From assembly GCA_049800095.1 (NCBI GenBank), contig JBARJD010000028.1, positions 1-17,555 on the forward strand: DNA of 17,555 nucleotides, in the 5' to 3' direction. Positions 12,399 to 17,555 of the stretch are shown here, piece after piece. Position numbers and translations under genes: made by a program. This DNA comes from JAKIWV01 sp049800095 (GTDB lineage Archaea > Thermoplasmatota > Thermoplasmata > Lutacidiplasmatales > UBA184). Within the stretch, counting starts at the first letter, position 1. Every line of letters begins with the position of its first letter. A model generated the notes under the pieces. It did not search any database. It was not told the origin of the DNA and saw only the letters and a list, made by a program, of their open reading frames with translations.

Positions 12399-12410
12399 AC
12401 GCGCGCGCGT
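12399..12410. promoter_or_regulatory. CG-alternating palindrome upstream of the topoisomerase gene
   Basis: ACGCGCGCGCGT, a perfect 12-base palindrome identical to the core at 6067-6078. It lies about 50 bases before the topoisomerase TATA box, in the region shared with the divergent tRNA promoter. It could be a regulator site or a Z-DNA-prone, supercoiling-sensitive tract. Confidence 0.35.
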
Positions 12411-12461
12411 ACACGTTCGAGCGATTTTCTGACGGAAAAGTGGCCCCTTGGCTCGTTAGGC

Positions 12462-12467
12462 TTTATC
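12462..12467 (+). promoter_or_regulatory. TATA box of the topoisomerase gene
   Basis: TTTATC centred about 33 bases before the GTG at 12498; predicted leader of about 7 bases. Confidence 0.45.
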
Positions 12468-12497
12468 TAGTCCGCTTGGCCTCAATACGGCGCGTAC

Positions 12498-14966
12498 GTG
12501 AAGACACTCATCGTGGCGGAGAAATTCAACACCGCGCTGCGGATCGCGATCGTTCTCTCCGACGGGCGGATGAAGCGGGGGAAGGCCGGAAACGTGGCCG
12601 TCTTCCGCTTCGAGCGGCCGGACGGCGAATACGCCGTCGTGGGGCTCCGCGGTCACATCATCGAGCTCGACTATCCCGAGGAACTTTCCCAGTGGTCCCT
12701 CACCAACCTCGGTCAGCTCCTCGAGACGACCCCGCTCAAGCGGATCTCCGAGCCCGGTATCGTCGAGGCGATCCGTTCCATCGTTCGAGAGTTCGACCGC
12801 GTCATCATCGCGACCGACTACGACCGGGAGGGGGAGCTGATCGGCTGGGAAACCCTCGAGATCATCCGGCAGTGGAACCCCGATATCCTCGTCCAAAGGG
12901 CGCATTACAGTGCCCTGACGCGAGACGAGATCGAGCGCGCATTCTCCGATCTGCACGAGGTCGACCGGGCGCTGGCCGAGGCCGCCGAATCTCGGCAAGA
13001 GATCGACCTGGTCTGGGGAGCACTCCTCACCCGGTACCTCTCCCTGACCGCCGGTCAGCGCGGATCCGGCTTCCTCTCCGCCGGACGGGTCCAAACGCCG
13101 ACGTTGGCGCTGCTCGTCACCCGGGACCAGGAGATCAAGGAATTCGTGCCCGAACCGTTCTGGACTCTCGAGGCGACCGGAGAGGCCGAGGGCGAAGAGT
13201 TTCGACTACAGCACGAGCACGGGATCTTCGCCGATGCCGTCGAGGCCAAGAAACTCCTCGCCGCCCTACAGGGAGCCACCGAGGGCAAAGTCGCCGAGTT
13301 CAAAGAGGAAGAGGTCCGCCGCCGGCCCCCCGTCCCTTTCAGTACGACCCTCTTCGTCTCCGAGGCCACCAAGCTCGGGCTGAGCGCGTCGGGCGCCATG
13401 CGCGTCGCCGAAGATCTGTACACGAAAGGATTGATCAGCTACCCCCGTACCGACAACACGGTCTATCCTCGTGGTCTCGGCCTGAAGTCTATGGTCGAGA
13501 AGTTCCTGGAGAGCCCGTTCCGCGAGGAGGCCACGTACATTCTCGCCCAACCGACGTTCCGTGCGACACGGGGGCGGACCGAAACCACCGACCACCCACC
13601 GATCTATCCGACCGGAGTGGTCGACCCCAAAAAGCTCAAGCCGGATCACGCAAAGGTCTACGAGCTCGTGGTCCGCCGATTTCTGGCCACAGTCTCGCCC
13701 GACTGTGTGGGGCGCTCCCGGACCACGAAGGTTCGGATCCGGGACCAGGGATTCGACGGCAAGGGCTACAAGGTGCTCGACCCGGGTTGGTATCGTGTCT
13801 ATCCGTACCAGCATCCCGACGAGAGCGCGATGCCGGCGCTGCGGGTCGACCAAATCGTTCCCGTCAAGGACATCCGTCTGACGGAAGACAAGACCCAGCC
13901 GCCTCGGCGCTTCTCCCAAGGATCGCTCATCCAAGAGATGGAACGTCTGGGGCTCGGCACCAAGAGCACCCGGCACGACATCCTTCAGAAGCTGCTCGAC
14001 CGGCACTATGTCCAGGCGCGGTACCTCGAGCCCACCAGCACCGGGGTGGCGGTCACCGAAGCGCTCCGGGCGCACGCGCCGTTCGTGACGTTGCCCGACA
14101 TGACCCATCGGCTGGAGGCCGATATGGAACTCGTGGCGGAGTCCAAGAAAGCAAAGAGCGAAGTGCTCGAGGAATCCCGGGAGATGCTCCGCGAGATCCA
14201 CGAAGCGCTGACGATCAACGCCGCCGCCGTGAAGAAGACGCTGACCACGGCGATGGACCGGCAGCATTTTGTGGGGCCTTGCCCGAAGTGCGGCGGGGCG
14301 CTTCGGATGCAACGGAGTCCTCGCGGAAGTCGCTGGGTCCAATGCGTGAACAATCCGTCCACCTGCACGGTCAGTTACTCCCTCCCCGCCGCAGGGTTCA
14401 TCGAACCCGCGCCCGAGTTCCTGTGCCCCACCTGTCAGACCCCCCGCCTGAAGATCGTGTTCCGGGGTCAGCGCCCCCAGCTCTATTGCATCAATCCGGA
14501 ATGTGCCGAGCACCACAAGGCCTTCCGAGTAGGCACCTGCCCGACCTGCGGTTCCCCCTTGGCGATCCGGTACTCCCGGTTCGGCAAGCGGTTCGTCGGT
14601 TGCACGGGCTATCCAAAATGTACGGTCACGTATCCACTCCCACAACGGGGACGGCTCGATACGGAGGAGGCACCGTGCCCGGTCTGTCGGGCCCCCGTGG
14701 TCACCGCGATCGAGGCCGGCCGCAGACCCTGGCGGCTCTGCATCAATCCGGAGTGCCCAACCCGAAAATCCGCGACCCCCGCCGCCAAGGTCGAGGACGC
14801 CACCGTCCCGAAAGCCCCCGCGAAGCGGACCCGGGCGAAGAAGGCCACTACCGAAGCGCCGGCCATCTCGGTGAAGGCCCCCTCGCGACGAAAGCGTGCG
14901 ACGAGCCCGAAGCAGGCCGAACCCGAAACGCCTCAACCGGTGGCGGAATCTCCTGCGCCCCCGTAG
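12498..14966 (+). CDS. topA: DNA topoisomerase type IA
   Basis: Relaxes negative supercoils by passing one strand through a transient single-strand break held by a 5' phosphotyrosine. 822 residues. The Toprim domain carries Glu8 (VAEKFN) and DYDREGE (107-113). SAGRVQTPTLALLV (194-207) is the conserved hinge motif. The active-site tyrosine is Tyr315 in GLISYPRTDN, and GLGTKSTRHDIL (485-496) follows. The C-terminal half has four Cys4 zinc-ribbon modules beginning near 595, 643, 681 and 727, for single-strand DNA contact. The last ~65 residues are a Lys/Ala/Pro/Arg-rich tail resembling histone H1 tails. The GTG at 12498 gives the usual MKTLIVAEK opening and follows the TATA box by the expected distance. 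It diverges from tRNA-Phe. Confidence 0.95.
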   Translation: MKTLIVAEKFNTALRIAIVLSDGRMKRGKAGNVAVFRFERPDGEYAVVGLRGHIIELDYPEELSQWSLTNLGQLLETTPLKRISEPGIVEAIRSIVREFDRVIIATDYDREGELIGWETLEIIRQWNPDILVQRAHYSALTRDEIERAFSDLHEVDRALAEAAESRQEIDLVWGALLTRYLSLTAGQRGSGFLSAGRVQTPTLALLVTRDQEIKEFVPEPFWTLEATGEAEGEEFRLQHEHGIFADAVEAKKLLAALQGATEGKVAEFKEEEVRRRPPVPFSTTLFVSEATKLGLSASGAMRVAEDLYTKGLISYPRTDNTVYPRGLGLKSMVEKFLESPFREEATYILAQPTFRATRGRTETTDHPPIYPTGVVDPKKLKPDHAKVYELVVRRFLATVSPDCVGRSRTTKVRIRDQGFDGKGYKVLDPGWYRVYPYQHPDESAMPALRVDQIVPVKDIRLTEDKTQPPRRFSQGSLIQEMERLGLGTKSTRHDILQKLLDRHYVQARYLEPTSTGVAVTEALRAHAPFVTLPDMTHRLEADMELVAESKKAKSEVLEESREMLREIHEALTINAAAVKKTLTTAMDRQHFVGPCPKCGGALRMQRSPRGSRWVQCVNNPSTCTVSYSLPAAGFIEPAPEFLCPTCQTPRLKIVFRGQRPQLYCINPECAEHHKAFRVGTCPTCGSPLAIRYSRFGKRFVGCTGYPKCTVTYPLPQRGRLDTEEAPCPVCRAPVVTAIEAGRRPWRLCINPECPTRKSATPAAKVEDATVPKAPAKRTRAKKATTEAPAISVKAPSRRKRATSPKQAEPETPQPVAESPAPP

Positions 14967-15049
14967 GTCCCCGGCAAAACCCACGCCCAGGCCCCAGTGG
15001 CTATTCAAGTCGCTGCGCGGCTTCGATGACCTCCGGCTCACTGCGGCCC

Positions 15050-15056
15050 TAAATAC
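15050..15056 (+). promoter_or_regulatory. TATA-like box of the creatininase-uvrA operon
   Basis: TAAATAC centred about 24 bases before the GTG at 15077, consistent with transcription starting at or very near the start codon. It drives the hydrolase and probably uvrA. Confidence 0.45.
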
Positions 15057-15076
15057 AACGGCCCGTTGGGACGGGC

Positions 15077-15802
15077 GTGCCCTTGTCCCACCGTCTTCTG
15101 GACCTCGATTCTCGCACGCTCGAGCGCCGGTTGCGAGAGAATCCGATCGTGATCGTCCCCGTCGGAGCTCTCGAAGCCCATGGCCCCCATCTCCCCCTGG
15201 GGGCCGACCAGATCCAGGCCGAGTCGACGGCGGAGGCCCTCGCCCAACGCATCGGTGCCTTGGTGGCACCTACACTCCCGTATGGTAACTGCTCGGGCAC
15301 GCGCCCGTTTCCCGGAACTGTTAGCCTCTCCCTCAGTACGCTCTCCCGCCTCGCGCGCGAACTGCTGGAAGAGTTGGCCCGCACCGGATTCCGTCGGGTG
15401 CTCGTCTTGTCCGGCCACGCCGCGCAGGGCCATATGGCGGCCCTCCGGGAAGGAGCCGAAGAGGCCGTGCGAGCTCAGCCCGCCCTGCACGTCGCGGTGC
15501 TCTCGGACTACGATTTCGTCTATGAGCTCCGAGGAAAGCTCTCCCCGGCGACCGACGGCCACGGTGGGCTCCTCGAGACCTCTCGCGTACTGGCAATGAA
15601 GCCCGAATCCGTGGGCGCGGAGCGGCCGAAGGTCGAGTACCGATACTCCCGTTTCCGCGTCGGAGATCCGACGGTCGAAGAGTGGCCCGAGAGCGTCATC
15701 GGAGATACCGCCCCGGCGACCCCCGAGCTGGGCCAGCGGGTGCAGGCCCACGTCCTCGACCGCCTGGAAGCGACCGTTCGCGAACTATTGCCGGGGCCGT
15801 AA
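15077..15802 (+). CDS. Creatininase-family metal-dependent amidohydrolase
   Basis: 241 residues. The family signature VPVGALEAHGPHLPLGADQI (28-46) supplies metal ligands Glu33, His35 and Asp44. LSGHAAQGH (111-119) replaces the usual NGHGGN while keeping His114, and DGHGGLLETS (160-169) supplies Glu167. All expected metal ligands are present, so an active enzyme is likely. Members include creatininase, the MftE peptidase, and ArfB, the formamide hydrolase of archaeal flavin/F420 synthesis. With no flavin genes nearby, ArfB is only one possibility. GTG 15077 is chosen for the family length and the TATA box spacing. UvrA begins 19 bases after the stop, suggesting cotranscription. Confidence 0.82.
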   Translation: MPLSHRLLDLDSRTLERRLRENPIVIVPVGALEAHGPHLPLGADQIQAESTAEALAQRIGALVAPTLPYGNCSGTRPFPGTVSLSLSTLSRLARELLEELARTGFRRVLVLSGHAAQGHMAALREGAEEAVRAQPALHVAVLSDYDFVYELRGKLSPATDGHGGLLETSRVLAMKPESVGAERPKVEYRYSRFRVGDPTVEEWPESVIGDTAPATPELGQRVQAHVLDRLEATVRELLPGP

Positions 15803-15821
15803 CGGACTGCGAAGAAGCCCC

Positions 15822-17555
15822 ATGGCCGGTTCTGACTCTCCCATCCGTATCCGCGGCGCGCGGCAACACAACTTGAAGAACATCTCGCTCGACCTGCCCC
15901 GGAATCGGTTTATCGTGATCACCGGGGTGAGCGGCTCGGGGAAGTCGTCGCTCGCCTTCGATACCCTCTACGCGGAGGGACAACGGCGGTACATCGAGAG
16001 CTTGTCGGCGTACGCGCGTCAGTTCCTCGGCCAAATGGACAAGCCCGACGTCGACCTCATCGACGGCTTGTCGCCGGCGATCGCGATCGAGCAACGGGCG
16101 GGGAGCCGTAACCCCCGCTCGACGGTGGGGACGGTTACGGAGATCTACGATTTCCTTCGCTTGCTTTACGCCCGGATCGGCATCCCTCACTGTCCGAACG
16201 ATGGCGAGGAGATCGCTCCCCAATCGATCGACAAGATCGTCGAGGCGGTCCGGAACCGCGCCGAGGGGGAGACGGTCGACGTGCTCGCACCCGTCGTCCG
16301 GGGCAAGAAAGGCGAGCATCGGGACACGCTCCAAAAGCTCCGGCAGCAAGGATACCGGCGGTTCGTCATTGACGGCGCCGAAGTGCGCCGCGGCGGCTCG
16401 GAGGTCTCGCTCGAAAAGAACAAGAAGCATACGATCGAGGTCGTCGTCGACTCGCTCAAGGTCTCCGAGGCGGAAGCGACCCGGCTGACGGAGGGCATCA
16501 CCCTCGCGCGCGAGCTCGCCGAGGGGCTGGTCATCGTCCGGCGGCCGAAGGGCGCCCGCGAGAGCTTCTCGAGTTCCCGAGCCTGTCCGAAGTGCGGATT
16601 CTCGATCGAGGAGCTCTCGCCTCGGATGTTCTCGTTCAATAACCCGTACGGAGCCTGCCCCGAGTGCTCCGGCCTCGGCGCGACCCTGCACGCGGACCCA
16701 GACCTGATCGCCCCGGACAAGGACAAGCCGCTCGGCAAGGCGATCGCGGTGTGGGGACTGACTCCCGAAAGCGACTCGCTCGAGAGGTTTGCCAAAATCT
16801 ACGACTACGACCCGGAGGACCCGGTCTCTCGGTTGTCGGAAAAAGGGTGGAAGGCCCTGATGTACGGCAGCGAGAAGGCGATCGGAGCTCCGTCGCCTCA
16901 CTGGGCCGGTCACTGGTGGGGGGGTGGCTGGCTCAAGGAGGGGCTGGTCCACGCCGTCGAACGTCGCTGGAAGTCGACGAAGAGCGAGGGCGCAAAGGAG
17001 TACTACATCGGTTTCATGACCTTCACCCCGTGCCGGTCCTGCCACGGGAAGCGCCTCAAGCCGGCGAGCCTGGCCGTCACTGTTTCCGGCCAATCGATCG
17101 CCGAGATTGTCTCGCAGCCGGTGAGCGTGTTGGTTCCGTTCTTCCGCGACCTCAACCTATCCGACAAGGACGAGCAGATCGTGGGTCAGGTGGTCAAGGA
17201 GATCCGGGCTCGGCTCGGATTCCTCGACAACGTGGGGCTCACCTATCTCACGCTCGACCGCGCTTCAGCGAGTCTCTCGGGAGGCGAGGCGGAACGGATC
17301 GCGCTCGCGACGCAGATCGGGTCCGGCCTCGTCGGAGTGCTCTACATCCTCGACGAACCTTCGATCGGCCTCCACCCTCGCGACCATGCCCGGCTACTTG
17401 CGACGCTCAAGACGCTTCGGGACCTCGGCAACACCCTGCTCGTCGTGGAGCACGACGAGATGACGATGCGGGCCTCGGATTGGCTGGTCGACCTCGGACC
17501 GGGCGCGGGGAATCAGGGCGGCGAACTGCTGTACTCGGGCCCACCGGAACAGATC
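15822..17555 (+). CDS. uvrA: UvrA, excinuclease ABC subunit A (C-terminal part beyond window)
   Basis: Damage-recognition ATPase of nucleotide excision repair, loading UvrB onto lesions. 578 residues are present of about 940. Walker A GVSGSGKS is at 35-42 after the typical GARQHNLKNISLDLPR opening. Next come the UvrB-binding and signature-insertion regions, then a zinc module with Cys255, Cys258, Cys279 and Cys282 (the last pair as CPEC). A CRSC pair (404-407) lies in the FTPCRSCHGKRLKP segment. The ABC signature is LSGGEAERI (485-493) and Walker B is LYILDEPSIGLHPRD (507-521). The second ATPase half is cut off. UvrABC in archaea is patchy and is generally regarded as acquired from bacteria. 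The ATG at 15822 gives a standard N terminus. Confidence 0.95.
   Translation, partial: MAGSDSPIRIRGARQHNLKNISLDLPRNRFIVITGVSGSGKSSLAFDTLYAEGQRRYIESLSAYARQFLGQMDKPDVDLIDGLSPAIAIEQRAGSRNPRSTVGTVTEIYDFLRLLYARIGIPHCPNDGEEIAPQSIDKIVEAVRNRAEGETVDVLAPVVRGKKGEHRDTLQKLRQQGYRRFVIDGAEVRRGGSEVSLEKNKKHTIEVVVDSLKVSEAEATRLTEGITLARELAEGLVIVRRPKGARESFSSSRACPKCGFSIEELSPRMFSFNNPYGACPECSGLGATLHADPDLIAPDKDKPLGKAIAVWGLTPESDSLERFAKIYDYDPEDPVSRLSEKGWKALMYGSEKAIGAPSPHWAGHWWGGGWLKEGLVHAVERRWKSTKSEGAKEYYIGFMTFTPCRSCHGKRLKPASLAVTVSGQSIAEIVSQPVSVLVPFFRDLNLSDKDEQIVGQVVKEIRARLGFLDNVGLTYLTLDRASASLSGGEAERIALATQIGSGLVGVLYILDEPSIGLHPRDHARLLATLKTLRDLGNTLLVVEHDEMTMRASDWLVDLGPGAGNQGGELLYSGPPEQI

Noticed and set aside
12440..15052. 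870-codon open frame on the plus strand overlapping topA in another frame
   Set aside because: Arg/Pro/Gly-rich shadow produced by high GC; the topA frame has all catalytic motifs and a proper promoter.
13266..15269. 667-codon open frame on the minus strand
   Set aside because: Antisense shadow of topA and the creatininase gene; no domain recognisable and no promoter.
15696..17093. 465-codon minus-strand frame opposite uvrA
   Set aside because: Arg/Asp/Gly-rich antisense shadow of a clear UvrA coding region.
15944..17555. Frameshift or truncation in uvrA
   Set aside because: The frame is open without interruption to the last base; it is simply cut by the window end.

Overview
The window is a high-GC archaeal chromosome segment, most likely from an uncultured lineage of Thermoplasmata. 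The evidence is an archaeal aEF1A close to the Thermoplasma form lying directly upstream of ribosomal protein uS10, an archaeal MBF1, a thiolase/DUF35 pair, a type IA topoisomerase with a zinc-ribbon tail, a tRNA without encoded CCA, and TATA boxes placed about 24-33 bases before many start codons. The lineage call rests on recalled family similarity, not on a search.

Layout. 1-1434 (minus): translation genes, aEF1A followed by uS10 (cut by the window edge). 1650-2611 (plus): hotdog thioesterase coupled by an ATGA overlap to MBF1. 2568-3950 (minus): ornithine carbamoyltransferase followed by a small two-helix membrane protein whose end overlaps MBF1. 4095-6037 (plus): thiolase-like protein and DUF35 zinc-ribbon/OB-fold partner. 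6128-7399 (plus): CPA2-type cation/proton antiporter. 7396-8013 (minus): GNAT acetyltransferase. 8097-12301: accessory region ending at tRNA-Phe(GAA). 12498-14966 (plus): topoisomerase IA. 15077-17555 (plus): creatininase-family hydrolase, then UvrA (cut by the window edge).

The most unusual part is 8097-12301. Four intergenic sites repeat, in the same orientation, the 3' end of tRNA-Phe or a derivative of it: E at 8097 (17 bases identical to the tRNA 3' end), A at 8875, B at 9752, and C at 11173. C also copies about 46 bases of tRNA 3' flank, including a hairpin. Exactly one gene lies between each successive pair: a two-helix membrane protein with a PH-like tail, a TehB-like methyltransferase, an M29-like protein that seems to lack its metal ligands, and a membrane-anchored surface protein. 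Two of these genes are on each strand while all the repeats share one strand, so the repeats are not simply promoters. I read this as successive integration at the 3' end of tRNA-Phe, giving an array of single-gene cassettes. No integrase is visible in the window, so mechanism and mobility are inference.

Other points of note are a thiolase in which glycine occupies the nucleophilic cysteine position, an ornithine carbamoyltransferase with changed HPCQ and HCLP motifs, and an identical 12-base CG-alternating palindrome upstream of both the antiporter and the topoisomerase promoters.
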